This document shows, piece after piece, positions 39,801 through 46,775 of a stretch of 64,000 nucleotides of DNA. Location: assembly GCA_030604135.1 (NCBI GenBank), contig JAUVWL010000013.1:43150-107149 (forward strand), in the 5' to 3' direction. Position 1 is the first letter of the stretch. Each line of letters begins with the position of its first letter. The translations under genes and the position numbers were made by a program. The DNA comes from Burkholderiales bacterium (GTDB lineage: Bacteria; Pseudomonadota; Gammaproteobacteria; Burkholderiales; Burkholderiaceae_C). The notes beneath the pieces are model-generated. The model was given only the letters and a program-made list of their open reading frames with translations. It made no database searches and was not told the origin of the DNA.

Positions 39801-40097
39801 GCCGCCGCGCGCCCTGAGCAGGTCGATCATGTACTTGAAGTACTCGACGTGACCGCCCTGGTAGGAGCTGATCGCGATGCCCTGGGCGTCTTCCTGCAGG
39901 GCCGCAGTCACCACTTCGTCGACCGAGCGGTTGTGTCCCAGGTGGATCACCTCGGCGCCCATGCCCTGCAGGATGCGGCGCATGATGTTGATGGCCGCGT
40001 CGTGCCCGTCGAACAGGCTGGCAGCGGTGACAAAGCGCACCTTGTTCGTAGGGCGGTAGCTGGCCAGGGCCTGGTATTCGGCGTTGAGCTGGGTCAT
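36804..40097 (-). CDS. icmF: Fused isobutyryl-CoA mutase IcmF (B12-dependent, with MeaI-like GTPase chaperone)
   Basis: 1097 residues in the IcmF order. The N-terminal cobalamin-binding domain has [34 protein letters not shown] (DxHxx-type His ligand) and [12 protein letters not shown]. The central G3E GTPase has P-loop [13 protein letters not shown]. The C-terminal mutase barrel has [20 protein letters not shown] and [13 protein letters not shown]. It interconverts isobutyryl- and butyryl-CoA (some also isovaleryl/pivalyl-CoA). It is unrelated to the type VI secretion protein also called IcmF. It is downstream of ppk2 (22 bp), likely one transcript. Confidence 0.95.
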   Translation of the reverse strand: MTQLNAEYQALASYRPTNKVRFVTAASLFDGHDAAINIMRRILQGMGAEVIHLGHNRSVDEVVTAALQEDAQGIAISSYQGGHVEYFKYMIDLLRARGGEHIQVFGGGGGVIVPAEIRELHAYGVGRIYSPEDGQKMGLQGMIGEMIMRCDKDISALAPKALEAIQGHGEMNWRALAQLITALENQKADTALVDALRQAATDSTTPVLGITGTGGAGKSSLTDELIRRLRLDQDDELRVAVISIDPSRRKSGGALLGDRIRMNAIGPWQKGSRVYMRSLATREAGSEISAALPDVVAACKVAGFDLIIVETSGIGQGDAAIVPHVDIPMYVMTPEFGAASQLEKIDMLDFAEFVAINKFDRKGALDALRDVAKQVQRNREAFTMMPDQMPVFGTMASRFNDDGVTALYQAIKARLIEKGLPLTDGRLPLVNVHHSTNQRAIVPGARSRYLAEIADTVRGYKQRARQQARLAREIQQLRAAAAMLSVDKPQRPKAAEATIDLAQTRELQLDADARKLLAQWPEMQKAYAGDEYVVKIRDKEIRTQLTHTTLSGNKIRKVALPQYEDHGEILKWLMLENVPGSYPYTAGVFAFKREGEDPTRMFAGEGDAFRTNRRFKLVSEGMPAKRLSTAFDSVTLYGNDPDPRPDIYGKVGNSGVSIATLDDMKVLYSGFDLCNPSTSVSMTINGPAPSILAMFMNTAIDQNIEKFKTDNGREPTDTEAAKIREWVLANVRGTVQADILKEDQGQNTCIFSTEFSLKVMGDIAEYFVHHDVRNFYSVSISGYHIAEAGANPISQLAFTLSNGFTFVEAYLARGMHIDDFAPNLSFFFSNGMDPEYTVLGRVARRIWAVAMKEKYGANERSQKLKYHIQTSGRSLHAQEIAFNDIRTTLQALIAIYDNCNSLHTNAYDEAITTPTEESVRRAMAIQLVINREWGLAKNENPNQGAFIIDELTELVEEAVLAEFEKIAERGGVLGAMETGYQRSKIQEESMHYEMLKHTGEYPIIGVNTFRNPHGDPVPEHIELARSTEEEKQSQLTRLNDFHTRHAAEAPAMLARLKQAVIDNANVFEVLMDAVRVCSLGQITNALFEVGGQYRRSM

Positions 40098-40119
40098 GGC
40101 TTGTCTCGTTGGATGGAAT

Positions 40120-40992
40120 TCATTCGATGCGCAATCCCGCCAGTGTCGGGTCTTCGGGCGGGTAGCGCAGCGGCAGGGCCTTGAGGCAGTCGCGCACCAG
40201 GGTGGCGACCATCAGGTTGCGGTGGGTCTTGCTGTCGGCCGGCACGACGGTCCAGGGTGCCCAGGGGGTGTTGGTGGCGTTGAGCAGGTCTTCATAGGCC
40301 TGCTGGTAGTCGTCCCACTGGCGGCGCACCTCGACGTCGCCGGTGCTGAACTTCCAGTGCTTGGCCGGGTTGTCGATGCGGGCCTGCAGGCGCTTGCGCT
40401 GCTCGTCGCGGCTGATGTGCAACATGCACTTGAGAACCACGGTGCCGGTCTCGGCCAGCAGGCGCTCGAACTCGTTGATGTGCCGGTAGCGCTGGCGTGT
40501 TTGTTCGGGCGTGATCCAGCGGTTGACCACCGGCACCAGCACGTCTTCGTAGTGGCTGCGGTTGAACACCATGATCTCGCCCGCACCCGGCACCTGCTGG
40601 TGGATACGCCACAGATAGTCGTGGGCCCGTTCGCGATCGGTGGGGGCTTTCCAGCCCACGGTGCGCACACCGAGCGGGCTGGTGCGCGAGAACACGCCAC
40701 GCACCGTGCCGTCCTTGCCTGAGGTGTCCATACCCTGCAGCACCAGCAGCAGCTTGAAGCGGCCGTCGGCGTAGAACAGCTCCTGCAGCCCGTCCAGTTC
40801 GGCCGCCAGGGCCTCCACGCGGGCTTTGTTGTCGTTCTTGCTGCCATCCGACAAGGGCTGCTCAGCCGGTCGGAGGTCGCTCAGACGGACCTGGGTGCCG
40901 GCTTCGGGCTGCCAGGGCCGCCAGACGCTGGCATCGGACGGTCGCAAGGCGCGCGCCGGAAAGGGCAGGGCGGATGGATCCGGTTGGGGCAT
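40120..40992 (-). CDS. ppk2: Polyphosphate kinase 2 family protein
   Basis: 290 residues. Walker [18 protein letters not shown], catalytic/lid region [20 protein letters not shown] and [14 protein letters not shown], basic [14 protein letters not shown]: the single-domain PPK2 pattern (phosphotransfer between polyP and nucleotides). The start is ATG 40992. No RBS is seen and a palindromic operator starts only 10 bp upstream, so the message may be leaderless or the start slightly wrong. It is linked to icmF. Confidence 0.9.
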   Translation of the reverse strand: MPQPDPSALPFPARALRPSDASVWRPWQPEAGTQVRLSDLRPAEQPLSDGSKNDNKARVEALAAELDGLQELFYADGRFKLLLVLQGMDTSGKDGTVRGVFSRTSPLGVRTVGWKAPTDRERAHDYLWRIHQQVPGAGEIMVFNRSHYEDVLVPVVNRWITPEQTRQRYRHINEFERLLAETGTVVLKCMLHISRDEQRKRLQARIDNPAKHWKFSTGDVEVRRQWDDYQQAYEDLLNATNTPWAPWTVVPADSKTHRNLMVATLVRDCLKALPLRYPPEDPTLAGLRIE

Positions 40993-41001
40993 GGCGTGAG
41001 T

Positions 41002-41027
41002 TTGATTTACGTTTACGTAAACGTCAA
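41002..41027 (-). promoter_or_regulatory. LiuR-like palindrome upstream of ppk2-icmF
   Basis: Contains a perfect 16-bp palindrome, ACGTTTACGTAAACGT (41009-41024). On the minus strand it extends to TTGACGTTTACGTAAACG followed by TAAATCAA. This resembles the motif I recall for the MerR-family acyl-CoA/branched-chain degradation regulator LiuR (TTTACGTAAACGTAAA-type). The TTGACG at its upstream end could be a -35 box in a MerR-style promoter. It fits control of the isobutyryl-CoA mutase operon, but no such regulator gene is in the window. Confidence 0.55.
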
Positions 41028-41103
41028 CTTTCGATGTTACCGCAGTGTGGCCGCTCGCACCATGGGTGCTGACCCTGTGATACCGATCTCGGGCAGGCCA
41101 CAT

Positions 41104-41123
41104 TACAATACTTGGCGGGGTAT
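41104..41123 (+). promoter_or_regulatory. Promoter -10 and candidate operator of the CsoR-like gene
   Basis: TACAAT (41104-41109) is a near-consensus -10 box. It overlaps an inverted repeat, ATAC-N8-GTAT (41108-41123), with a G-rich middle, the general form of CsoR/CstR-family operators. The start codon is 53 bp downstream. This is consistent with repression of the gene and the following dioxygenase by its own product. No clear -35 is seen. Confidence 0.5.
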
Positions 41124-41175
41124 GTTGCGGCGGTGTGGCCGCGGCAGCACTGCCGTTCACCGCCGGAGATTCACC

Positions 41176-41421
41176 ATGACCACTGTTCACGATCCTGAGC
41201 GCAAGCGCGCGCTGGTGCTGCGCCTCAAGCGTGTCGAAGGCCAGCTGCGCGGCATCCAGAAGTTGATCGAGGACGATGCCGACTGCGAGAAGGTGGCCCA
41301 GCAGCTGGCCGCCGCCCGCAAGGCGCTGGACAAGTCCTTCTTTGCCATGGTCGGCTGTGTCATCGCGCAGGGCGACGTGCCGCCGGACGATGTCGCCGAC
41401 ATGCTGTCCCGTTTTTCCTGA
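41176..41421 (+). CDS. CsoR/CstR-family (DUF156) transcriptional repressor, probably persulfide- or metal-sensing
   Basis: 81 residues, an all-helical family member with LRLKRVEGQLRGIQKLIEDDADCEKVAQQLAAARKAL (read from two blocks). It has Cys37 and Cys61 only. The His ligand of copper CsoR is absent, and its second Cys sits near the CsoR ligand positions. Linkage to a persulfide dioxygenase-rhodanese gene 20 bp downstream suggests sulfane-sulfur sensing like CstR, although the Cys spacing (24) is shorter than in CstR, so this is inference. Confidence 0.8.
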   Translation: MTTVHDPERKRALVLRLKRVEGQLRGIQKLIEDDADCEKVAQQLAAARKALDKSFFAMVGCVIAQGDVPPDDVADMLSRFS

Positions 41422-41441
41422 GTCACCGCCTGGAGATGCCC

Positions 41442-42560
41442 ATGAAACCGATCCAGCTCTTTGATCCCGATTCCAGCACCTACACCTATGTGCTGTTCGA
41501 CCAGTCCACCCGCGAGGCCGTCATCATCGATCCGGTCGAAGAGCAGATCGAGCGCGACCTGGCCTGTCTGCGGGAGTACGGCCTGAAGCTGGTCTGGACC
41601 GTCGAGACCCATGCCCACGCCGACCACATCACCAGCGCCGGCAAGCTGGCCGAAATGGCCGGCGCCCGAACAGCGGCACCGGCCGGCTGCGGCATCGGCA
41701 CCGCTGCCGTGCAATTGCAGCACGGGGACACATTGAGTTTCGGCGGCGAAAGCCTGCGTGCCTTGCAAACACCGGGTCACACCGCCGGCAGCATGAGTTT
41801 TGTCTGGCGCGACCATGTGTTCACCGGCGACACCCTGCTTATCAATGGCTGCGGCCGCACCGACTTTCAGTCGGGCAGCGCCCAGGACCTCTACCACAGC
41901 ATCACCCAGGTGCTGTTTGCCCTGCCGGACTACACCTCCGTCTGGCCCGGGCACGACTACCAGGGGCGCACCCACTCGACCATCGGCCAGGAAAAGGCAT
42001 CGAATGCCCGCGTGGCCGGCAGGAGCGAGGCCGAGTTCGTGGCCATCATGGAAGCACTGAACCTGCCCAAGCCCCGGCGCATTGACGAAGCGGTGCCGGC
42101 CAACCTCACATCCGGTCTTCGCCACGACGCCGACGGTGCCTTGCTGATGCAGCCGCGCCCGCCCGCCAAAGGGGGCTACGCCGGCGACGTCTCGCCCCAG
42201 TTGGCCTGGCAGTGGGTCCAGTCGGGCGAGGCCGCGCTGGTCGATGTGCGCACCGATGCCGAGCGCGAATGGGTCGGCTTTGTGCCGGGCGCCATCCCCC
42301 TGGCCTGGAAACAGTGGCCTGGCATGCAGCCCAACCCCCAGTTCGATGCGGGCATCCGGCAGGCGGCCGAAGGGGGGCTCAAACTGGTGCTGCTGTGCCG
42401 CAGCGGCGTGCGCTCCATCGCCGCCGCGCAGCGGGCCACAGAGCTGGGTCTTGAGGCCTACAACATCCTCGAAGGTTTCGAGGGCGACCCGGACGCGCAG
42501 GCCCAGCGGGGGCGCCGCGGTGGCTGGCGATTCCATGGCTTGCCATGGCGCCAGAACTGA
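41442..42560 (+). CDS. Persulfide dioxygenase-rhodanese fusion (ETHE1-like)
   Basis: 372 residues. The N-terminal metallo-beta-lactamase domain binds iron through THAHADHITSAG and PGHTAGSMSF, with the persulfide-dioxygenase hallmark GCGRTDFQSG and VWPGHDYQG. The C-terminal rhodanese domain (about 245-355) has an active-site loop CRSGVR. Such fusions oxidise glutathione persulfide to sulfite and transfer sulfane sulfur. GGAG at 41432-41435 is correctly spaced for the ATG at 41442, better than the ATG at 41436. It forms an operon with the upstream repressor, as sulfide-detoxification genes often do. Confidence 0.9.
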   Translation: MKPIQLFDPDSSTYTYVLFDQSTREAVIIDPVEEQIERDLACLREYGLKLVWTVETHAHADHITSAGKLAEMAGARTAAPAGCGIGTAAVQLQHGDTLSFGGESLRALQTPGHTAGSMSFVWRDHVFTGDTLLINGCGRTDFQSGSAQDLYHSITQVLFALPDYTSVWPGHDYQGRTHSTIGQEKASNARVAGRSEAEFVAIMEALNLPKPRRIDEAVPANLTSGLRHDADGALLMQPRPPAKGGYAGDVSPQLAWQWVQSGEAALVDVRTDAEREWVGFVPGAIPLAWKQWPGMQPNPQFDAGIRQAAEGGLKLVLLCRSGVRSIAAAQRATELGLEAYNILEGFEGDPDAQAQRGRRGGWRFHGLPWRQN

Positions 42561-42683
42561 TTTCGCCCGAACGGGGGCGCTGGGCTGAGCCGATGGGGTG
42601 TGAACAATGTCACGCTCTTGTTGCGTGAAGGTGGGTGTCGGGCCGGACGCTTAGCTTAAAACAGAGCCTAAAGCGTAACAACC

Positions 42684-42701
42684 CCTGTCAGATCTGACAG
42701 G
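42684..42701. promoter_or_regulatory. 18-bp perfect palindrome upstream of cqsA (lux-box-like)
   Basis: CCTGTCAGATCTGACAGG is a perfect palindrome centred 74 bp before the cqsA start. Its core, CTGTCA-N4-TGACAG, recurs at 46786-46801 at the start of the LuxR-type gene of the same locus. It also meets the CT-N12-AG form of lux-type boxes. Probable operator for a LuxR-type or other dimeric regulator. Confidence 0.65.
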
Positions 42702-42704
42702 TTG

Positions 42705-42720
42705 TGTGACTTTGATCACG
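42705..42720. promoter_or_regulatory. CRP-like site upstream of cqsA
   Basis: TGTGA-CTTTGA-TCACG differs from the CRP consensus TGTGA-N6-TCACA by one base. It starts 3 bp after the 18-bp palindrome and ends 46 bp before the cqsA start. In Vibrio, CqsA levels depend on cAMP-CRP, so the match is suggestive. Which CRP-family protein would bind here is unknown. Confidence 0.5.
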
Positions 42721-42736
42721 CATGGCTTTCTCCAAT

Positions 42737-42752
42737 GGGGTTTTCCAACCCC
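42737..42752 (+). promoter_or_regulatory. Leader hairpin next to the cqsA ribosome-binding site
   Basis: GGGGTT-TTCC-AACCCC can fold into a 6-bp stem ending two bases before the RBS AAGGAG (42755-42760). It could influence ribosome access, but the stem does not include the RBS itself. Confidence 0.3.
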
Positions 42753-42766
42753 CCAAGGAGTCTGCC

Positions 42767-44008
42767 ATGAGCGCTGCTGTCGCCCTTCCTGTCAATCCGC
42801 CTGTCAACCCGCCTGTTTCACGGCACCTGCAGGCCCGCATCGGTCGCGAGTTCTGGGAGCGCTGGAACGGGCCCTGGGGTGGACGTTCCCTTTTGCACGG
42901 TCGCGATGCAGGACCCGGCGCGGTGCGCCTGAACGGCAATGATTACCTGGCCCTGACCGGACACCCCGAGATCGTCCGGGCGCAGACGCAGGCGATTCGT
43001 ACCGACGCCGAGTTTGTGATACAGTCCGGTGTGTTCCTGCTGGATGCACACCCCGCCCGGCAGCTGGAACTCAAGCTGGCCCGCTTGCTGGGCAAGGAGG
43101 ACGGCCTGATCTGCCAGTCCGGCTATGCCGCCAACCTGGGCTTGCTGCAGGCGATTGCCGACGAGCACACCGTGATCCACATGGACAGCCTGGCCCACAC
43201 CTCGTTGTGGGAGGGGGCCCGCCGCGCCGGCGCGTCGGCGCAGCCGTTTCGGCACAACGACCCCCAGCACCTGCGCCGCCAGATTGAGCGCCATGGCCCG
43301 GGCATCGTGGTGGTCGACTCGGTCTACAGCACCACCGGTGCCCTGTGTCCGCTGACCGAGATGGTCGAGGTGGCCGAGGCCGGTGGCTGCATGATTCTGG
43401 TCGACGAGTCGCACTCGCTGGGTACCCATGGCCCCGAAGGCGCGGGCCTTTGCGTGGCGCTGGGCCTGACCCATCGGGTGCATTTCATCACCGCCAGCCT
43501 GGCCAAGGCCTTTGCCGGCCGCGCCGGTTTCATGACCTTGCCCGCCGAGATGCGTAACTACGTGCTCAGCAGCAGCTACCCGAATATGTTCAGCTCCTGC
43601 CTGCTGCCGCACGAGATCGCCGCGCTGGATGCCACTCTCGAGCTGATTCGCCGCAGCGACTTCGAGCGTCAGCAACTGCAGGCTCACACCCGGCGCGTGC
43701 GCGGCTTTCTGGAGGCCCAGGGTTACCCCATCCACCAGGGGAGCGAGCAGATCATCGCGCTGGAAGCCGGCACCGAGCCGGCCACCATGATTTTGCGTGA
43801 TGAACTCGAATCGCGAGGTGTCTTCGGTGCCGTGTTCTGCGCTCCGGCCACCAGCCGGAACCGCACCATGGTTCGCCTGACGCTGCACGCGGCGCTGACC
43901 GATGCCGAGCTTGAGCACCTGGAAGCCGTCACCGCCGCCGTGGCCGAGACGGTGTGCCCGTGGAACTGGCCGATCGCGCGCCGAGCGCGCGTAGCCGCGC
44001 CGGCTTAG
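42767..44008 (+). CDS. cqsA: CqsA-type alpha-hydroxyketone autoinducer synthase (PLP-dependent)
   Basis: 413 residues; V. cholerae CqsA has 389. The alpha-oxoamine synthase fold has CqsA-specific blocks: LNGNDYLALTGHPEIV, SLWEGARRAGASAQPF, RHGPGIVVVDSVYSTTGAL, LVDESHSLGTHGPEGAG, and PLP Lys247 in ITASLAKAFAGRAGF. I recognise near-identical stretches in Vibrio CqsA (SLWEGAR, RHGPGI, DESHSLGTHGP, TASLAK). It condenses an acyl-CoA with S-adenosylmethionine or aminobutyrate to give CAI-1-type 3-hydroxyketones; acyl length is not readable. RBS AAGGAG sets the ATG at 42767. LqsA and JqsA are the Legionella and Janthinobacterium relatives. The sensor and regulator genes follow on the opposite strand. 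Confidence 0.93.
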   Translation: MSAAVALPVNPPVNPPVSRHLQARIGREFWERWNGPWGGRSLLHGRDAGPGAVRLNGNDYLALTGHPEIVRAQTQAIRTDAEFVIQSGVFLLDAHPARQLELKLARLLGKEDGLICQSGYAANLGLLQAIADEHTVIHMDSLAHTSLWEGARRAGASAQPFRHNDPQHLRRQIERHGPGIVVVDSVYSTTGALCPLTEMVEVAEAGGCMILVDESHSLGTHGPEGAGLCVALGLTHRVHFITASLAKAFAGRAGFMTLPAEMRNYVLSSSYPNMFSSCLLPHEIAALDATLELIRRSDFERQQLQAHTRRVRGFLEAQGYPIHQGSEQIIALEAGTEPATMILRDELESRGVFGAVFCAPATSRNRTMVRLTLHAALTDAELEHLEAVTAAVAETVCPWNWPIARRARVAAPA

Positions 44009-44009
44009 T

Positions 44010-44164
44010 GGCTGAGAGGGAACAGGGCGAGGCCGAAAGCGCGCCCCAAAGCGCCGCAGGCAGGGCGCAATGCACAGCCGTGGCTCGGGCTACGGCGCGC
44101 ATCTGCAACGCCGCAGGGGGTGGTTTGGGGTGGCAAGGCGGGCATGACCGATTTCCTCTCAGCC
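44010..44164. repeat. MITE-like repeat element, copy B
   Basis: About 155 bp bounded by GGCTGAGAGGGAA and TTTCCTCTCAGCC. The body is closely similar to the reverse complement of copy A at 30301-30473, including GGTTTGGGGTGGCAAG and GGGCATGACCGA. It begins 2 bp after the cqsA stop and probably contributes to its 3' end. No coding content. Confidence 0.85.
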
Positions 44165-44165
44165 T

Positions 44166-44316
44166 AGCCTAGATCCGGCAGTTGATCGCTCACTTGCACA
44201 CACAAGCCGTTGATTTTGCGATGAAAACCGATCATTCATTGATTCACCGATGGGGTGAAAGCGCTGCGCAGCCGATCGAGTTGCCCTCAGCCGCGCCCAA
44301 CTGCCGGATCTAGGCT
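44166..44316. repeat. 113-bp segment flanked by a perfect 19-bp inverted repeat
   Basis: AGCCTAGATCCGGCAGTTG (44166-44184) and its exact complement (44298-44316) enclose 113 bp that is more AT-rich than its surroundings. The right arm touches the stop codon of the response regulator gene. It directly follows the MITE-like copy B. No open frame is supported. It could be another small mobile repeat or a structured or non-coding RNA region in the 3' convergence of cqsA and the regulator. Confidence 0.8.
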
Positions 44317-45302
44317 CAGATGTCCTGAACCCGACGCTGCCGCTGGTTTTCCAGAAAGTGCCGGTAGGGGTGGATGGGGCGCGGCAGTGCCGTCGGCGGC
44401 AGCACAAAGTGGGCCCCCAGCAACTTGCGCTCCCGGTCGACTGCAAATGCCTTGGACAGTGGCACCGGCCCGGACATGCCGATCTGCTGGTGCAGCTCGA
44501 TCGCGGCCAGTTGCCGACCGGCCTCGATCTCCCGCGCGATGGATGGGCCCAGGCCTGCTGTGGTCGCCACCTCGGCCAGTTCTTCCAGGCGATCGGCCGG
44601 TTCCAGTTGCAACCAGTGGCAGCGGCCTTCGGCATCCATGGCCAGCAAGCCGAACGGATTGGCCAGCACCACGTGCTCCACCCAGTGGCGATCGCTGTGT
44701 TCTCTGAGGGCGCCCATCACCGAGGGCACCTGCAACCAGGCGTACTGGGCACTGCTGAGCGTGCCTCGCCACTGCCCGTTCAACCGGGCATGGGCGGCCT
44801 GGTGCAGCGTGCGCAGCTTGCCCATAAGCTGGGTGCTGATGTCGTCAGCGTGCTTGGGGATGTACTGGTCGATCAGGCCGCGGTTGAATGCGTCGATGGC
44901 CACCTGCTCGTCGGCCTGCCCGGTCAGCAACACGCGCGAGCCGGGCCAGTCCAGCAAGGTGTTGAGCACCTGCAGACCATTGATGCCAGGCATCACATAG
45001 TCGATCACACAGGTCTTGATCAGCTGGTAGCGGGCAGGGTGGTCGGCCCAGTAGCGCAGAATCTGGGGCGCCATGAAATGGCCTTGCCGCGCACGGTCAA
45101 TCATCTGCAGTTGATGGGCCGCATCCGCCTCCCAGCGCGCAGGCTCGTCCGCCATGCGTTCCAGGAACCGGGCGGGGCGTGAATACAGTTCCACCTGCCA
45201 GTGGGACGGCATGACCATGCCCAGCATCTCCAGGTAGTCCGGGTCGTCGTCGACGAACACCGTGCTGCCGGAGCGGTGAAAGAGCGGGAAGGTCGGGTTC
45301 AT
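44316..45302 (-). CDS. Response regulator of the Cqs/Jqs-type locus
   Basis: 328 residues. Receiver acidic cluster TVFVDDDPDYLEMLG (Asp18-20), phospho-acceptor Asp101 in CVIDYVMPGINGLQVL, Thr in RVLLTGQA and Lys150 in QYIPKHADD. The gap between the acidic pair and Asp101 is about 37 residues longer than in standard receivers, an insertion at about 45-90. The C-terminal ~170 residues have no recognised DNA-binding or enzyme motif. It lies 49 bp downstream of the CqsS-like kinase on the same strand; in Vibrio the receiver is fused to CqsS, whereas here it is separate, as in Janthinobacterium JqsS/JqsR. Confidence 0.82.
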   Translation of the reverse strand: MNPTFPLFHRSGSTVFVDDDPDYLEMLGMVMPSHWQVELYSRPARFLERMADEPARWEADAAHQLQMIDRARQGHFMAPQILRYWADHPARYQLIKTCVIDYVMPGINGLQVLNTLLDWPGSRVLLTGQADEQVAIDAFNRGLIDQYIPKHADDISTQLMGKLRTLHQAAHARLNGQWRGTLSSAQYAWLQVPSVMGALREHSDRHWVEHVVLANPFGLLAMDAEGRCHWLQLEPADRLEELAEVATTAGLGPSIAREIEAGRQLAAIELHQQIGMSGPVPLSKAFAVDRERKLLGAHFVLPPTALPRPIHPYRHFLENQRQRRVQDI

Positions 45303-45351
45303 CTGATGTGTACCGGGTCCATGCAGTGCAAGGCCGGGACAGGGGCCGTTG

Positions 45352-46653
45352 TCATGGGGTGGTGTACAGAGGCAGGTCGATCATGAAAACGGTCCCGTGA
45401 TGGGGTTCGGACATCAGCGAGATGTCGCCGCCGGCCGATTCGACCACATTCTTGCAGAAGGTCAGGCCCAATCCACTGCCGGCCCCCGACTGGGTTGAAA
45501 AAAAAGGCTCGAACACCCGCGACTGGTGTTCGTGGGCGATGCCAACCCCTTCATCGGTCACGGCGATGCGGCCACGCCCATGGTGGAGACCGACCTCGAT
45601 CCGCAAGGCGCCCGGTGTCGGTGAGGAGCTGGCCGCCGCCAGCGCGTGCAGCGCGTTCTTGAGCAGGTTGTTCAGCGTCTGGCTGAACAGCTGCCGAGAG
45701 CCCTTGAAGCAGAAGTCGTTCTGGATGTGTATCTGGACGCAGTCACGCTCCCGGCTGGACCGATAAGGATAAGTATCGATCACTTCCCGGACCAGGTCGG
45801 CCGCCTGGATCGGGGCCGAATCGCGGGGCAGACGCATCAACTGGGCGTTGGCGATCTGGGTGTCTATCTGGCGGTGCATGGACTTGGCCAGGGTCTGCAG
45901 CCGTCCGGCCAGTTCCTCGATGCGCCGCCGCTTGGCTTCGGGAACATCTTGTTGCCCCAGGTTGCGCAACACGTCGGCCAGCAGGTTCAGCGTGGCCAGC
46001 GGCGTGCGCAGCTCGTGCGCCAGCACCCCGATGGTGCTCAAGGTGTTGAGCAGCCGGGTGCGCCTGAGGTTGGCGCTGGAGGCGCCCAGCAGCAGCGCCG
46101 ATACCCAGGCAAAGCCCAGAACGGCCAGCTGGTCGGCCGCCGTGGTGGCGCGCTGGGGCACGTTGAGCTCGGGTGACGCGCCAAGGTGGCTGACGGTCAG
46201 GCCCAGCAACAGGCCCAGGCTGGCCAGCCGCCAGTCGGTGAGGTGGTAGTAGATCACGATCATGCAGGCCATGGAACCCAGCCAGACCGCGTTGCCGTGG
46301 TTCATCCAGTACATCCAGGAAAAGAACAGTGGCAACTGGATCCAGGCGACCATGGAAAAGACCAGGATGGTCTGTCGGGCATGCAGATCCCGCGTCACGG
46401 AGGGCAGCACCAGCAGCAGACCGCTGCAGGCGATGGCCACGCGCAACCAGACGTTTTCATAAGGCTGGGGCAGATGGTGACCCCAGAACCAGGCAAAGAA
46501 CAGGTGTCCGACGAAGGTGAACACCCCGAGCCATTGCAGCCGGGTGCGCGATGGGTGCAGGATGACCTCAAGGGGGGTGCGAACCACCTCGTCCATCAGC
46601 CACCGTCCCAGCCTCCGGCGCACACTGTTAAGCCACAGCCGGTTCGGTGTCAT
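45352..46653 (-). CDS. cqsS: CqsS-like membrane sensor histidine kinase
   Basis: 433 residues. Six TM segments within about 40-195 with short loops. PQPYEN at residues 62-67, between TM1 and TM2, is shared with Vibrio CqsS (FPQPYENLGLR) in the autoinducer-sensing region. DHp H-box IGVLAHELRTPLATLNLL with His213, then N-box NLLKNALHAL, VTDEGVGI and SGLGLTFCKNVVESAGG. It lacks the C-terminal receiver of Vibrio CqsS; the neighbouring gene supplies it. It is divergent from the LuxR-type gene. Confidence 0.88.
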   Translation of the reverse strand: MTPNRLWLNSVRRRLGRWLMDEVVRTPLEVILHPSRTRLQWLGVFTFVGHLFFAWFWGHHLPQPYENVWLRVAIACSGLLLVLPSVTRDLHARQTILVFSMVAWIQLPLFFSWMYWMNHGNAVWLGSMACMIVIYYHLTDWRLASLGLLLGLTVSHLGASPELNVPQRATTAADQLAVLGFAWVSALLLGASSANLRRTRLLNTLSTIGVLAHELRTPLATLNLLADVLRNLGQQDVPEAKRRRIEELAGRLQTLAKSMHRQIDTQIANAQLMRLPRDSAPIQAADLVREVIDTYPYRSSRERDCVQIHIQNDFCFKGSRQLFSQTLNNLLKNALHALAAASSSPTPGALRIEVGLHHGRGRIAVTDEGVGIAHEHQSRVFEPFFSTQSGAGSGLGLTFCKNVVESAGGDISLMSEPHHGTVFMIDLPLYTTP

Positions 46654-46775
46654 GTTCTGTTAAGCGGGGTCATGGATGGGATTCTCCGACCGTCGGTGTC
46701 GGACAGCGGATGCCCGGGGGAGGGACTTCCATTAAGAACTATTTATCATTCTCACCTTAAAACCACCCGCTTGTC

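Noticed and set aside
36804..40097. IcmF as a type VI secretion component
   Set aside because: The name is shared, but this protein has B12-binding, GTPase and mutase domains.
36963..40184. Very long open frame (about 1070 codons) opposite icmF
   Set aside because: It is the antisense of a fully recognisable IcmF. Its translation is low-complexity His/Gln/Val-rich with no motif, as expected from codon bias in high-GC DNA.
40993..41190. Extended N-terminus of ppk2
   Set aside because: The extra 66 residues overlap the palindrome and promoter region and do not look like PPK2 sequence.
46743..46765. Fur-box-like AT-rich stretch (GAGAATGATAAATAG on minus) upstream of the LuxR-type gene
   Set aside because: Only about 12 of 19 positions match the Fur consensus and the right half is poor. 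More simply explained as promoter AT-richness.
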